This document shows, piece by piece, positions 16,209 to 25,789 of a stretch of DNA of 50,093 nt. The notes under the pieces are model-generated. The model saw only the letters and a list, made by a program, of their open reading frames with translations, did not search any database and had not been told where the DNA came from. Origin of the DNA: an uncultured Bacteroidota bacterium (GTDB lineage Bacteria > Bacteroidota > Bacteroidia > Bacteroidales > P3); assembly GCA_902762805.1 (NCBI GenBank), contig CACWPQ010000020.1, positions 1 through 50,093 on the forward strand. The letters run 5' to 3'. Position 1 is the stretch's first letter. Each line of letters opens with the position of its first letter. The translations under genes were made by a program, and so were the position numbers.

Positions 16209-18691
16209 AAGCCCAAGAGATAGCCCCCGTCATAAAGTCGCTTTCGGCTCAAGTTGTTCTGCCCGAGGGTGATATACTCCATCTGCTTACCGACAGCCGA
16301 CGCCTCTCGTCGCCGGCTTCCACCCTCTTTTTCGCCATCCCGACCCAGCGCAACACCGGCTGCCGCTATATCGACCCCCTCTACTCCGCCGGCGTGCGCA
16401 ACTTCGTGGTGCCCGAGGGATGCGAATTGTGTCATGCCGATGCCAACTACTGGGTGGTCGACAACGTGGTCGCCGCCTTGCAGCGCCTGGCCGCCCACCG
16501 CCGTGCGCAGTTCTCCATCCCCGTCATCGGCATCACCGGCAGCAACGGCAAAACCATCGTCAAAGACTGGATTGTCCAGCTCCTCTCGCCCGACCACCGC
16601 CTCGCCGCCAGCCCCAAAAGCTACAACTCGCAGATCGGCGTGCCGCTCTCGGTGTGGCAGCTCTCGCCCGAGGTCGACATGGCGGTCTTCGAGGCCGGCA
16701 TCTCCGAAACGGGCGAGATGGAACGCCTGCGCCACATCATCAACCCCACCATCGGCATCTTCACCAACATTGGCCACGCCCACGACGAGCATTTCCTCTC
16801 GCACCAGCAGAAAATCGCCGAGAAGCTCCAGCTCTTTACCCACTGCCAAACCCTCGTCTACTGCACCGACCACAAGGAAATCCACGGCGCCATCAGCGCC
16901 ATCGACGGCTTCCGCTCCATCCGCCGCTTCACCTGGGGCAGGGGAGAGGACAACGATGTGCAACTGGTTGACACCCAGGTAGGCGACCGCCACACCACCA
17001 TCTCCTACCGCCCGGCACAATGGGAACACACGGCCGAGGCCGTCATCCCCTTCACCGACCAGGCCTCGATCGAAAACGCCATGCACTGCATCGCCCTCAT
17101 GCTCCTCCTCGGCTACAGCGTCGACGACGTCGCCCACCGGGTCGCAAAACTCACCCCCGTCGAAATGCGCCTCGAAATCAACGACGCCATCGGCAACTGC
17201 CTGCTTATCAACGACAGCTACTCGCTCGACATCAACTCGCTCTCCATCGCCCTCAACTTCCTCCAGCACGAGCGCCAGCATGCCAACAAGACGCTCATCC
17301 TGAGCGACTTCTTCCAGACCGGCATGCTCGAGGACGAGCTCTATTCGCAAGTGGCGGAACTGCTTCGCCAGTGCGACGTCTCCCGCCTCATCGCCATCGG
17401 CCCCGCCCTCGAGCGCCAGCGCAGATGCTTCGCCGGCATCGACGCCACCTTCTACCCCTCGACCGAGGAGTTCATCCGCACCTTCGACTTCAACCTCTTC
17501 CAGAACGAGACCATCCTCCTCAAAGGCGCCCGCGCCTTCGGATTCGAGAATATCGCCAAGATGCTCCAGCGCCGCTCGCACGAGACCATCCTCGAGGTCG
17601 ACCTCAGCGCCATGGTCCACAACCTCAACTATTTCCGCTCGCTTCTGAAGCCTTCCACCAAGCTCATGGCTATGGTCAAGGCTTCGTCCTACGGTGCGGG
17701 CAAGGCCGAGGTGGCCTCCGTGCTGCAGTACAACCACGTGGACTACCTCACCGTCGCCTACGCCGACGAGGGCGTCGAGCTGCGCCGCAACGGCATCACC
17801 CTCCCCATCATGGTCATGAACCCCGAGGAGGCCGCCTTCGACGACATCCTCCGCTTCCGCCTCGAGCCCGATATCTACTCCTTCCGCATCCTCGACCTCT
17901 TCGCCCGCCATGCCCGGCTCTACGACCTCAAGGAGTTCCCCATCCACCTCGAGCTCGACACCGGCATGCACCGCCTGGGCTTCGCCGAGGCCGACATCCC
18001 CGAGCTCGCCGGCCGCCTGGCCGACCTCGCCCCCCTGCTGCAGGTGCAGAGCATCTTCACCCACCTCGCCTGCAGCGACGACCCCGCTCTCGACGACTTC
18101 ACTCGCCTGCAAATCAGCCACTTTACCGCATGGGCCGACCGCCTCGACGGCCTCATCGCCCAGCCGCCGGCGGCACCCATACTCCACCACATCCTCAACT
18201 CCTCCGGCATCGTCCGCTTCCCCGAGGCACAGTTCGACATGGTGCGCCTCGGCATCGGCCTCTACGGCGTCGCCCCGCAGCCCGAGGTGCAGCGCCACCT
18301 CCGCTCCGTCAGCCGCCTCGTGACACGCATCTCGCAGCTCAAGGACATCCCCGAGGGCGACAGCGTCAGCTACAACCGCCGCTGGGTGGCACAGCGCCCC
18401 TCGCGCATCGCCATCCTCCCCATCGGCTATGCCGACGGCCTCAGCCGACAGCTCGGCTACGGCCACGGACGCGTCCTCGTGGGCGAAAACGAAGCCCCAC
18501 TCATCGGCACCGTCTGCATGGACATGTGCTTCGCCGACGTCACCGGCCTCCCCTGCGCCGAGGGCGACCCCGTCGTCATCTTCGGCCACGGCGACCTCCT
18601 CCAGCGCAACGCCGCCGCCGCACGCACCATCCCCTACGAGATGCTCACCTCCGTCTCGCCGCGCGTCAAACGCATTTACTATCAGGAATAA
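16205..18691 (+). CDS. Bifunctional MurF-like ligase / alanine racemase
   Basis: An 828-aa fusion. The N-terminal half (~1-455) is a Mur ligase of the MurF type, which adds D-Ala-D-Ala to the UDP-MurNAc-tripeptide: nucleotide loop GITGSNGKT, PKSYNSQIGVPLSVW and NDSYSLDINSLSIAL. The C-terminal half (~460-828) is a fold-III alanine racemase making D-Ala: PLP lysine in MVKASSYGAG (Lys492), HLELDTGMHRLGF, RLGIGLYG, and LIGTVCMDMCFADVT. Supply of D-Ala and its ligation are thus joined in one chain, a fusion known in Bacteroidetes. A separate MurF is encoded at 25790-27166, so the ligase half here may be partly redundant. The ATG at 16205 overlaps the preceding stop. Confidence 0.93.
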   Translation: MKAQEIAPVIKSLSAQVVLPEGDILHLLTDSRRLSSPASTLFFAIPTQRNTGCRYIDPLYSAGVRNFVVPEGCELCHADANYWVVDNVVAALQRLAAHRRAQFSIPVIGITGSNGKTIVKDWIVQLLSPDHRLAASPKSYNSQIGVPLSVWQLSPEVDMAVFEAGISETGEMERLRHIINPTIGIFTNIGHAHDEHFLSHQQKIAEKLQLFTHCQTLVYCTDHKEIHGAISAIDGFRSIRRFTWGRGEDNDVQLVDTQVGDRHTTISYRPAQWEHTAEAVIPFTDQASIENAMHCIALMLLLGYSVDDVAHRVAKLTPVEMRLEINDAIGNCLLINDSYSLDINSLSIALNFLQHERQHANKTLILSDFFQTGMLEDELYSQVAELLRQCDVSRLIAIGPALERQRRCFAGIDATFYPSTEEFIRTFDFNLFQNETILLKGARAFGFENIAKMLQRRSHETILEVDLSAMVHNLNYFRSLLKPSTKLMAMVKASSYGAGKAEVASVLQYNHVDYLTVAYADEGVELRRNGITLPIMVMNPEEAAFDDILRFRLEPDIYSFRILDLFARHARLYDLKEFPIHLELDTGMHRLGFAEADIPELAGRLADLAPLLQVQSIFTHLACSDDPALDDFTRLQISHFTAWADRLDGLIAQPPAAPILHHILNSSGIVRFPEAQFDMVRLGIGLYGVAPQPEVQRHLRSVSRLVTRISQLKDIPEGDSVSYNRRWVAQRPSRIAILPIGYADGLSRQLGYGHGRVLVGENEAPLIGTVCMDMCFADVTGLPCAEGDPVVIFGHGDLLQRNAAAARTIPYEMLTSVSPRVKRIYYQE

Positions 18692-18702
18692 AGAAAATAA
18701 AT

Positions 18703-18733
18703 TTTGCCAGTCCAAAAATAATTCGTACCTTTG
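18703..18733 (+). promoter_or_regulatory. Promoter of lon
   Basis: TTTG at 18703-18706 and TACCTTTG at 18726-18733 with a 19-nt spacer. Confidence 0.75.
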
Positions 18734-18775
18734 CAAATTTCCTACCCAAACCCGCACTGCCCCAACCGCAGGACT

Positions 18776-18853
18776 GACCGAAGAACAACCGAAGAACAAC
18801 CGAAGAACAGACGAAGAACAGCCCTAGAGAACCCCTAGAGAACCCCTACCGTC
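18776..18853 (+). repeat. 11-nt tandem repeats in the lon leader
   Basis: Four AACCGAAGAAC-type units at 18776-18786, 18787-18797, 18798-18808 and 18809-18819 (the last reads AGACGAAGAAC). After CCT-type linker sequence come AGAGAACCCCT units of the same 11-nt period up to about 18850. The array lies between the promoter and the lon ATG, as in porP. Confidence 0.85.
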
Positions 18854-18873
18854 ACCCAAGAGAAACCACCGCA

Positions 18874-21342
18874 ATGACCCTCGACGATATAGCCCAAATG
18901 ATTTCCAAGGACGTGAACGTCCGCGCCAACATATTCCCGATGATCGACGCAGTCGACGAAGACCTCCTGCTCTCCGACGACTCCATCGAGCCCGAGCTGC
19001 CCATCCTCCCCGTGATGGACCAGGTGCTCTTCCCCGGCGTCATCATCCCCATCGCCGCCCAGCGCTCCAAGTCGCGCCGCCTCCTCTCCGACGTCAGCGG
19101 CACACAAGGCCACGTGGCCGTCTTCACCCAGCAGACCGACGCCGAGGAACCCGGCATCGCCGACCTCTGCCCCGTCGGCGTAGTCGCCCGTGTGCTCAAG
19201 GTGTTCCACTTCAAAGAGGACATCTCCGTCGCCATCCTCCAGGGCACCGTCCGCTGCCACTCCCTCTGGATCACCACCACCAACCCCTACCTCCGCGGCA
19301 CCGTCACCATGGCCCCCGAGTCACCCGACGGCATGGACACACGCGACTTCCGCAGCAAAATGAAGCTGCTGCGCAAGCAATTCGCCGAAGTCATGCGCCC
19401 GCGCATGGGCGACGAAGACCTCGCACCCATGCTCTCCAACATCGGCTCCAACAAGATATTCATCAACTTCGCCGCCACACACCTCGACGTCGACGCACAG
19501 CAGAAGTACGAACTCCTCTCGTTCGACAACTACCCCGCGCGTGTAGACAAGATGCTCGAGCACTTGAGCACCCTCCGCGGCCTCGACGAGCTCCGCCGCG
19601 CCATCGACACCAAGACCCGCGAGGAGATGGAGCGCCAGCAGCGCGAATACTACCTCCGCCAGCAGATGAACGTCATACAGGAAGAGCTCGGCACCCAGGC
19701 CCTCAGCCCCGAGGCAGCGCCCGACGTCGAAAACCTGCGCGCGAAGGCCGAGAAAGCCCAGCTGCCCAAGCTCGTGGCCGAAGCCTTCGAGCGCGAACTC
19801 GGCAAAATGGCACGCACCCACCCCCAATCCTCCGACTACACCCTCCTGCTCACCTACCTCGAAACCCTCATCGACATCCCCTGGAACGCCGCCTCCAGCG
19901 AGACCTACGACATCGCACACGCCCGCCAGATTCTCGACCGCGACCACTTCGGCATCCAAAAGGTCAAGGAGCGCATCATCGAATACCTCGCCGTGCGCAA
20001 GCGCCAAGCCGAGAAAAACCGCCAGGGCAAGGCGCAGGTGCTCTGCCTCGTCGGCCCTCCGGGCACCGGCAAGACCTCCATCTGCCGCTCCATCGCCCAG
20101 GCCCTGGACCGCCCCTATCGCCGCGTCGCCCTCGGCGGCCTCCACGACGAAGCCGAAATCCGCGGCCACCGACGCACCTATGTCGGCGCCATGCCCGGCC
20201 GCATTATGCAGGAAATCATCAAGGCCAAGACCTCCAACCCCGTCTTCGTCCTCGACGAGGTCGACAAGGTCCAGCACGCCTCCTTCCATGGCGACCCCGC
20301 CTCGGCACTGCTCGAAGTCCTCGACCCCGAGCAGAACTGCCACTTCCACGACAACTACGTCGACCTCGACTACGACCTCTCCCGCGTCTTCTTCATCGCC
20401 ACTGCCAACTCCCTCTCCGACATACCCCACGCCCTCCTCGACCGCATGGAGGTCATCGACTTCTCAGGCTACGTCATCGAAGAGAAGGTCGAGATAGCCC
20501 GCCGCCACATCCTGCCTCGCGTCATGCACGACAACGTCCTCGACGGCCGCACCCTCCGCTTCTCCGACGACCGCCTCCGTGCCCTCATCAACGACTACAC
20601 CCGTGAAGCTGGCGTCCGCCAGCTCGAGAAGCAGCTCTCCAAGCTGGTCCGCCACCGCGTGGTCATGCTCGAGACCGGCGAGAAGAGCAAGGCCTCCGTC
20701 GACGCCGCCGAGATGCGCCAGGTCCTCGGCCTGCCCATCCACAACAGCGAGCGCCGCCAGCGCCAGCCCCGCGAAGGCGTCGTCACAGGCCTCGCCTGGA
20801 CCCCTGTCGGCGGCGAGATACTCTTCATCGAAGCCTCACTCAGCAAGGGCAAAGGCACCCTCACCATGACCGGCAACCTCGGCGACGTCATGAAAGAGTC
20901 CGCCACCCTCGCCTTCGAGTACATCAAGTCCAACGCCCAGCGCTTCGGCGTCGACGCTGGGCTCCTCGACGAGGTCAACCTCCACATCCACGTCCCCGAA
21001 GGCGCCACCCCCAAGGACGGCCCCTCGGCCGGCATCACCATGTTCGTCGCCATGCTCTCTGCGCTCTCCCATCGCCTCGTGCAGCCCACCGTGGCCATGA
21101 CTGGCGAAATCACCCTCCGCGGCCAAGTGACCCCCGTCGGCGGCATCAAGGAGAAGATCCTCGCCGCCAAGCGTGCCGGCATCACCGACATCATCCTCTC
21201 CGAAGAGAACCGCCGCGACATCGAGGATATCGAGCCCGCCTACCTCTCCGGCCTCCAGTTCCATTACATCACCGAGATGAGCCAGGCGCTCCCCCTCGCC
21301 CTCGTGCCCGAAAAGAAAGAAAGGAGAAAACATGGAAAGTAA
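18874..21342 (+). CDS. lon: ATP-dependent protease Lon (endopeptidase La)
   Basis: Cytoplasmic AAA+ serine protease for damaged and regulatory proteins, 822 aa. N-terminal substrate domain ([19 protein letters not shown]), AAA module with Walker A GPPGTGKT (394-401) and Walker [10 protein letters not shown], sensor region FIATANSL, then the protease domain with catalytic Ser718 (PKDGPSAG) and Lys761 (GGIKEK). All motifs are intact and the length is standard. The ATG at 18874 follows a leader made largely of 11-nt repeats. The next gene starts 11 nt before the lon stop. Confidence 0.96.
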   Translation: MTLDDIAQMISKDVNVRANIFPMIDAVDEDLLLSDDSIEPELPILPVMDQVLFPGVIIPIAAQRSKSRRLLSDVSGTQGHVAVFTQQTDAEEPGIADLCPVGVVARVLKVFHFKEDISVAILQGTVRCHSLWITTTNPYLRGTVTMAPESPDGMDTRDFRSKMKLLRKQFAEVMRPRMGDEDLAPMLSNIGSNKIFINFAATHLDVDAQQKYELLSFDNYPARVDKMLEHLSTLRGLDELRRAIDTKTREEMERQQREYYLRQQMNVIQEELGTQALSPEAAPDVENLRAKAEKAQLPKLVAEAFERELGKMARTHPQSSDYTLLLTYLETLIDIPWNAASSETYDIAHARQILDRDHFGIQKVKERIIEYLAVRKRQAEKNRQGKAQVLCLVGPPGTGKTSICRSIAQALDRPYRRVALGGLHDEAEIRGHRRTYVGAMPGRIMQEIIKAKTSNPVFVLDEVDKVQHASFHGDPASALLEVLDPEQNCHFHDNYVDLDYDLSRVFFIATANSLSDIPHALLDRMEVIDFSGYVIEEKVEIARRHILPRVMHDNVLDGRTLRFSDDRLRALINDYTREAGVRQLEKQLSKLVRHRVVMLETGEKSKASVDAAEMRQVLGLPIHNSERRQRQPREGVVTGLAWTPVGGEILFIEASLSKGKGTLTMTGNLGDVMKESATLAFEYIKSNAQRFGVDAGLLDEVNLHIHVPEGATPKDGPSAGITMFVAMLSALSHRLVQPTVAMTGEITLRGQVTPVGGIKEKILAAKRAGITDIILSEENRRDIEDIEPAYLSGLQFHYITEMSQALPLALVPEKKERRKHGK

Positions 21343-22834
21343 GTTTCGCTGGGCAGTGGCCTTAAGTGCCTGCCTGATTTTCAATTTTCAATTTCCCATT
21401 TTCAATACCCTCCGCGCCCAGGAGTCGGCCTTCGAGGCCCACCGCCAGGCTATGGCCCTCCTGCCCGGCAGCGTGGCCAACGTGTCGGTGGTCGACGGCG
21501 AGTTGTACTGCCACTCCTCGGGCGTCCTCCTCAAAGCGCAGCGCAGCGGACAGCAGCTCCTCGGCTTCTGGGCCGACACCTCGTTCTCGAAGTTCAGCGA
21601 GGGCATCGAATTCGCCGTCCGCCACCCCCAGTCCGGAAAACTCTATTTCACCATGCGCGACAAGAAGGGTCGCTCCTACCTCTACTGCGGCACCGTCGAG
21701 GGCGACAAGCACTCGTTCAAGCGGGTGAAGCTCGGCGGCGGCTGGCTCTTCAACAAAGGCATGACCGTCCACCACCCCACCTTCTCCACCGACGGCAATA
21801 TCCTCATCTTCTCCTCGGCCGACAAGCAGCGCAGCCACGGCGGCTACGACCTCTGGTACTCCCAGTTCGACGGCAAGCGCTGGTCCAAGCCCCTCAACCT
21901 CGGCTCTCGCATCAACACCCCTGGCGACGACATCTCCCCCTCCATCTACCACGACTGCCTCCTCTTCGCCTCCAACGGCCACAAGGACGACGCCAACCGC
22001 CTCAACCTCTACGCTACACACCTCGTCTCCGACCGCGTCCAAGGCGACACCGTCGGCATGCTCCAGATTGGCCGCAGCCGCGTCCAGCGCCTTCCCGAAC
22101 CCCTCAACGTGGCCTTCGCCAACGACTTCGACATGGCCATCGACACAGCCTCCGGCTTCGGCTACTGGGTCTCCTCGCGCAACGCCAGCGCCTCCGACTC
22201 CCAGCTCTTCTCCTTCGCCGGCGCCCTCGACGGAGTGCAGCTCTGGGGACTTGTCTCCGACGCCTTCGAACACACGCTCTCCGGTGTGCAAGTAACTGCA
22301 CGCCAGGGTGACAAGGTGGTCTGCAACACCCTCACCGACCAGGACGGATTCTACCGCATGTACCTCCAGTGCGGCCAGTTCTACGACATCTCCTTCCAGT
22401 CCGACGGCTATTTCGTCTCCTTCGAGACTGTCAACACCGCCAAGTCCGACGGCGAACTCCTCATCGCCGAAGCACGCCGCGATGTCCGCCTCGAGCGTCT
22501 CCCCATGGGCGAGCGCATCTACTACGAAGACCTCTTCGGACCCAATGCCGACGTGGAGCTCAGCAACGCTGGCAGGGAACGCCTCGCCCCACTCGTCCGC
22601 TTCCTCAACGACAACCCCGCCACTTCGGTCCAAATGTCGCTCACCAACGACCTCACCGACGACCGCACCTTCAACCGCCTCCTCACCGACCAGCGCATCC
22701 AGTCGCTCCAGGCCTACCTTTACCCGCTGCTTCCACCCACCGTCAAGATCACCATCGCCAACGGCTGCGCCGGCACGGCGGGCTGTACCAACGCCTCCGG
22801 TGTGTCGCGTCTGATGGTGGTCGTCGAAGAGTGA
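21332..22834 (+). CDS. PD40 beta-propeller / OmpA-like surface protein (PorE-like)
   Basis: A 500-aa exported protein. After the signal come PD40/WD40-type propeller motifs (HPTFSTDGNILIFSSA, GGYDLWYSQFDGKRWSKP, NLGSRINTPGDDISPS), a carboxypeptidase-regulatory-like domain (~300-365, GVQVTARQGDKVV) and an OmpA-like C-terminus (~395-500) that lacks the usual TGHTD motif and looks degenerate. This domain order resembles PorE-type T9SS proteins that bind peptidoglycan; function is inferred. The start overlaps the lon end by 11 nt. The hydrophobic part of the signal peptide (LIFNFQFPIFN) is encoded by heptamer repeats at 21378-21405. Confidence 0.8.
   Translation: MESKFRWAVALSACLIFNFQFPIFNTLRAQESAFEAHRQAMALLPGSVANVSVVDGELYCHSSGVLLKAQRSGQQLLGFWADTSFSKFSEGIEFAVRHPQSGKLYFTMRDKKGRSYLYCGTVEGDKHSFKRVKLGGGWLFNKGMTVHHPTFSTDGNILIFSSADKQRSHGGYDLWYSQFDGKRWSKPLNLGSRINTPGDDISPSIYHDCLLFASNGHKDDANRLNLYATHLVSDRVQGDTVGMLQIGRSRVQRLPEPLNVAFANDFDMAIDTASGFGYWVSSRNASASDSQLFSFAGALDGVQLWGLVSDAFEHTLSGVQVTARQGDKVVCNTLTDQDGFYRMYLQCGQFYDISFQSDGYFVSFETVNTAKSDGELLIAEARRDVRLERLPMGERIYYEDLFGPNADVELSNAGRERLAPLVRFLNDNPATSVQMSLTNDLTDDRTFNRLLTDQRIQSLQAYLYPLLPPTVKITIANGCAGTAGCTNASGVSRLMVVVEE
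21378..21405 (+). repeat. Heptamer tandem repeat (TTTTCAA) encoding a signal peptide core
   Basis: Units TTTTCAA, TTTTCAA, TTTCCCA, TTTTCAA, translated as FNFQFPIFN within the signal peptide of the PorE-like protein. Confidence 0.85.
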
Positions 22835-22870
22835 AAAACACCCATCCGGCATTCATCCCTATGCAGTTTG

Positions 22871-22908
22871 CGCCGCCACACTCACCCTGTGGCGGCGATT
22901 TTCTTTTT
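22871..22908 (+). terminator. Intrinsic terminator after the lon operon
   Basis: A 10-bp stem CGCCGCCACA/TGTGGCGGCG (22871-22880 with 22888-22897) and a T-rich tail. Confidence 0.85.
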
Positions 22909-22967
22909 CTGCAATAGATTGATTTGTAGGTGATAAAATGCAAAATGCAAAAAAATATGCAAAAAAA

Positions 22968-22999
22968 TTTGGCCAGTATGCGAAAAGTTAGTACTTTTG
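22968..22999 (+). promoter_or_regulatory. Promoter of the tRNA-Pro gene
   Basis: TTTG at 22968-22971 and TACTTTTG at 22992-22999 with a 20-nt spacer. Confidence 0.75.
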
Positions 23000-23070
23000 C
23001 ACCCGATTTCGACAGAAGAAATCGTTTGATTGGTCGCTCCGCAGAGCGTCGCGTTCAATCAATAATTGTT

Positions 23071-23144
23071 CGGGGTGTGGCGCAGTTGGCTAGCGCACTT
23101 GCATGGGGTGCAAGGGGTCGAAAGTTCGAGTCTTTTCACCCCGA
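23071..23144 (+). tRNA. tRNA-Pro (anticodon GGG)
   Basis: A complete 74-nt cloverleaf. Acceptor CGGGGTG pairs with CACCCCG; D-stem GCGC/GCGC; anticodon stem CTTGC/GCAAG closes loop ATGGGGT with anticodon GGG and G37; T-stem GAAAG/CTTTT holds loop TTCGAGT. The C1-G72 pair and A73 are proline identity features. CCA is not encoded (CAA follows). It has its own promoter and a strong terminator, and stands alone. Confidence 0.95.
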
Positions 23145-23154
23145 CAATTGTTAA

Positions 23155-23190
23155 AAAGGCCGTCGGTATTGCCGACGGCCTTTCTCTTTT
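23155..23190 (+). terminator. Terminator after tRNA-Pro
   Basis: A 12-bp stem (23155-23166 with 23172-23183), loop TATTG, followed by CTCTTTTT. It may also serve the converging C10 protease gene. Confidence 0.9.
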
Positions 23191-23201
23191 TGGGGGGATG
23201 T

Positions 23202-25175
23202 TTATTGTTTGATGATGCGCCGCGCGGTGTGGTCGGTTGCGGTGGTGATGCTTAGGATGTAGGCTCCTGCGGGCAGGGGTTCGATATTCATCGTGTGGCT
23301 TGTAGTGGTGGCCACAATGCGACCTGTCATATCGCGCAATTCCGCACGCAGCAGTCCCTCGGCTCCGATGTGCAACTGATGGGTGGCCGGGTTGGGATAT
23401 ACGGTCCATTGGCTGGATTGTGTAGCTTGGTCAATGCCTACCGATGCGCAGGGCCGCTCGATGAGGTGGGTTCCGCCGGTGCGGTAGGCGTATTCGGCTT
23501 CCACGATGTTCTCGCCATGCTGGTTGCGCACGTAGTAGTTGATGTAGCGGTCGGTGCCGCCACCGCTGTGCCACACCGATAGCACCTCGCTGGACGGGAC
23601 CAGTATCTCCACCGAATCGCGTTGGCTGTCGGTCAGCCGGGCGGTGCCGAATATGTAGCCTCCGGCCGATTCAAGGGTCAGGTGTGCGTTGCCCTGCCAG
23701 CCGTTGCCACGGGTGGATTCCATCACTACCGTTACAGGGCACAGGTCTTCGTTGCTGTAGCCGGTCTGTGTAACGCGAACCGTGGCGCTCTCGCTGCCTT
23801 GGCGGAATGTAAGTGTGGCTGTGCGCTCCAGCGTTCCGTCGGTGATGGGTTCCGCATGCAGGTATACCCATCCGGCACGGGTGAAGGTGGCTTCGTCCAC
23901 GGTAAGCCATGTGGCGCTGCTCTCAACGCTCCACGGAGTATCCACCTGCTCGTTGATGCCGAACAGCAGTGAGTCTGTGCCGCCTTCACGACCGTAGTTG
24001 ACGAGGGTGTCGCTCACGCGTATCTCATACACTGGCACCGCACCCAGGAGGGCGGTGTTGTTCAAGTTGAAGGTGTAGGTGCCGTTGCCACCGATACCTC
24101 CCACGCCCGGGCTGATGCTGTCCACGGTGTAATAGCCGTCGCCCAGGCCGCTCCAGCCGAAGTTGAAGTGCAGGTAGCCGCGGCTGTCGTAGCCGTCGCA
24201 TACGAAGCCGTGTCCGCCGGCCTCGGCGGCACCGCAGTAGACGATGGGATGCCTTTGGTCAAGCTCGGCGATGAGTGCCGCGCGCCATTGCTCGTCGGTG
24301 TAGCCCGCGTCCCGCATGATGACCTGCATCTGGCGGCTGTAGCCGAAGTAGTTCTGCAGAGAGTTGTCGATGCTGCTGTAGCCGGGCATGCCGACCAGCC
24401 CCAGCGCCGAGCTTCCGCCAGTATAGGCGGGAGCGTAGTGCATCTCCAGGCTAACGCCGCAGTGGTACATCAGCGTGGCCACCGCCAGCCGCTCCTGGCT
24501 GCTCGATGCCCAGTTCGGCATGTCGGGCATGTGGTCCCAGTCGTAGAGTGTGTGGCTGAAGTCGGCCGCCTGCTGGCCGTAGGTGTCATGCGTGTAGCTG
24601 TGGCTGCCGGTGCCGAAGGCCGGGTGATTCCAGTACTTCATCAGCTGGGCTTGTGCCGTGGCAGCGCAGCCCGTTGCCGTGCCGGCAGGGCAGAGGTCGT
24701 TGTAGGGGTCGGACTGATCCCATCGGGTGGTCAGCAAGGGGCCAACTCCTTCGCCATCTTTCATACCGCTGCCGGATTCCAGGCACGCCCATGCCTCGGC
24801 ATCGGCCGGGTAGGGCGTTCCGCCCTGCTCGCGCAGGTAGTCCAGTTGCTGTTGGTAGCCATCCAGCCATTCGCGCAGCTGCACCGGCAGGTTTCCCGGG
24901 TCGATGCGCCCGGAGGCGGAGTAGCCCAGAATGGGGCGCGAGGCGTCGTCGCCGGCCACCATCACGAAGCCTCCGCCCGTGTGGGTGAAGAGGTGGATGC
25001 CGTCGTAGGGCCATCCTTCAAGCGGCCCGACAGCATTCAGGTCCCCCTTGCCGTTGAGCGTGGAGGACCAGAATGCCTTGGCCACAGTTGCGGCGCGCTC
25101 GGGCGTTACGGGGCCGGCCTGTGCCCACCCCCATGCCAGCAGCGCCAGCGCACATGTTGCAAGTGATTTCTTCAT
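23202..25175 (-). CDS. C10-family cysteine protease (streptopain-like) with T9SS sorting domain
   Basis: A 657-aa secreted protease of the streptopain/C10 family. Signal peptide 1-20, propeptide with VMVAGDDASRPILGYS, then the catalytic Cys170 in GTATGCAATAQAQLMKYW and His322 in GGHGFVCDGYD, followed by HFNFGWSG. Behind the protease is a BACON-like domain (~405-475: WSVESSATWLTV, ATLTFRQG, VRVTQTG) and a C-terminal type IX sorting domain (YPNPATHQLHIG ... GAYILSI ... RRIIKQ). The start at 25175 (MKKSLATC) is preferred over an upstream in-frame ATG because it gives a proper signal. The lipoprotein gene upstream ends 10 nt before it; the pair is likely one transcript. Confidence 0.92.
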   Translation of the reverse strand: MKKSLATCALALLAWGWAQAGPVTPERAATVAKAFWSSTLNGKGDLNAVGPLEGWPYDGIHLFTHTGGGFVMVAGDDASRPILGYSASGRIDPGNLPVQLREWLDGYQQQLDYLREQGGTPYPADAEAWACLESGSGMKDGEGVGPLLTTRWDQSDPYNDLCPAGTATGCAATAQAQLMKYWNHPAFGTGSHSYTHDTYGQQAADFSHTLYDWDHMPDMPNWASSSQERLAVATLMYHCGVSLEMHYAPAYTGGSSALGLVGMPGYSSIDNSLQNYFGYSRQMQVIMRDAGYTDEQWRAALIAELDQRHPIVYCGAAEAGGHGFVCDGYDSRGYLHFNFGWSGLGDGYYTVDSISPGVGGIGGNGTYTFNLNNTALLGAVPVYEIRVSDTLVNYGREGGTDSLLFGINEQVDTPWSVESSATWLTVDEATFTRAGWVYLHAEPITDGTLERTATLTFRQGSESATVRVTQTGYSNEDLCPVTVVMESTRGNGWQGNAHLTLESAGGYIFGTARLTDSQRDSVEILVPSSEVLSVWHSGGGTDRYINYYVRNQHGENIVEAEYAYRTGGTHLIERPCASVGIDQATQSSQWTVYPNPATHQLHIGAEGLLRAELRDMTGRIVATTTSHTMNIEPLPAGAYILSITTATDHTARRIIKQ

Positions 25176-25185
25176 GGTGTTGGAA

Positions 25186-25689
25186 TTAAAGTGTGCCACG
25201 TGTCAGATGGAGCACTATGGTATTCGTGCCGAGCATTTCTACCGTTGCAGCATCTTCAATGGTCATGGTGAATGTTTTGTTGGCAGCGTTGTATTGGATT
25301 TCGGAAAGAAGTTCTGTCGGCTTGTTGGCATCGCGGAGGGTGCAGGTTTTGCCGTTGAAAGTATAGGTGAACGGGAATGTCTCGTTCTGGTTTTGGTTGG
25401 CGGAGGGATCCTGGGGCACCTCGATGTCCACGTTCATGAACATCTCGCCTGCTGTTGCGTCGTTGAAGTCGAGGGTAACGGTGCAGGTGATGTGTATATT
25501 CACTCGCCCCTGGTAGAGGTAGTCGCTTTCCGCCATACCCTCCCACGAGGTTTCGGCCAGATTGATGTTCTCGTTTCTGGGGTTGTCGATCGGATTCTCC
25601 GGCTTGTCGGTTGAGTCTTTTTCGCAGGCGGCGAATACCATTGTCATTGCCATGAGCAGCATGGCCAGCAGTTTTGATGTTGTTTTCAT
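25186..25689 (-). CDS. Lipoprotein upstream of the C10 protease, possible protease inhibitor
   Basis: A 167-aa lipoprotein (lipobox VFAAC, Cys22) with an Asp/Asn/Pro linker, then a single small beta-rich domain (ETSWEGMAES, TCTVTLDFNDATAGEMF, FPFTYTFNGKTCTL, KTFTMTIED, NTIVLHLTRGTL) suggesting a small barrel. Bacteroides C10 proteases are known to be co-transcribed with small staphostatin-like inhibitors, so the position 10 nt upstream suggests that role; sequence alone does not prove it. A lipocalin-like binding protein is the alternative. The ATG at 25689 begins the lipoprotein signal. Confidence 0.8.
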   Translation of the reverse strand: MKTTSKLLAMLLMAMTMVFAACEKDSTDKPENPIDNPRNENINLAETSWEGMAESDYLYQGRVNIHITCTVTLDFNDATAGEMFMNVDIEVPQDPSANQNQNETFPFTYTFNGKTCTLRDANKPTELLSEIQYNAANKTFTMTIEDAATVEMLGTNTIVLHLTRGTL

Positions 25690-25789
25690 TTTTGTGTGTT
25701 TTAAATTTTGTTTTACACACAATAAACGATACAATAGGGCAAAAAACTACAGCGGGTATCCGGTTTTGTGCTTTTTAACTTTTTTTAAC

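Noticed and set aside
9194..18799. Very long minus-strand frames (9194-11563, 13749-16199, 16148-18799) opposite porP-gldJ, dnaJ-DUF2851 and murF-alr
   Set aside because: They are low-complexity Val/Ala/Gly/Glu/Asp translations produced by GC-rich codon use of the real genes on the other strand; no domains or start signals.
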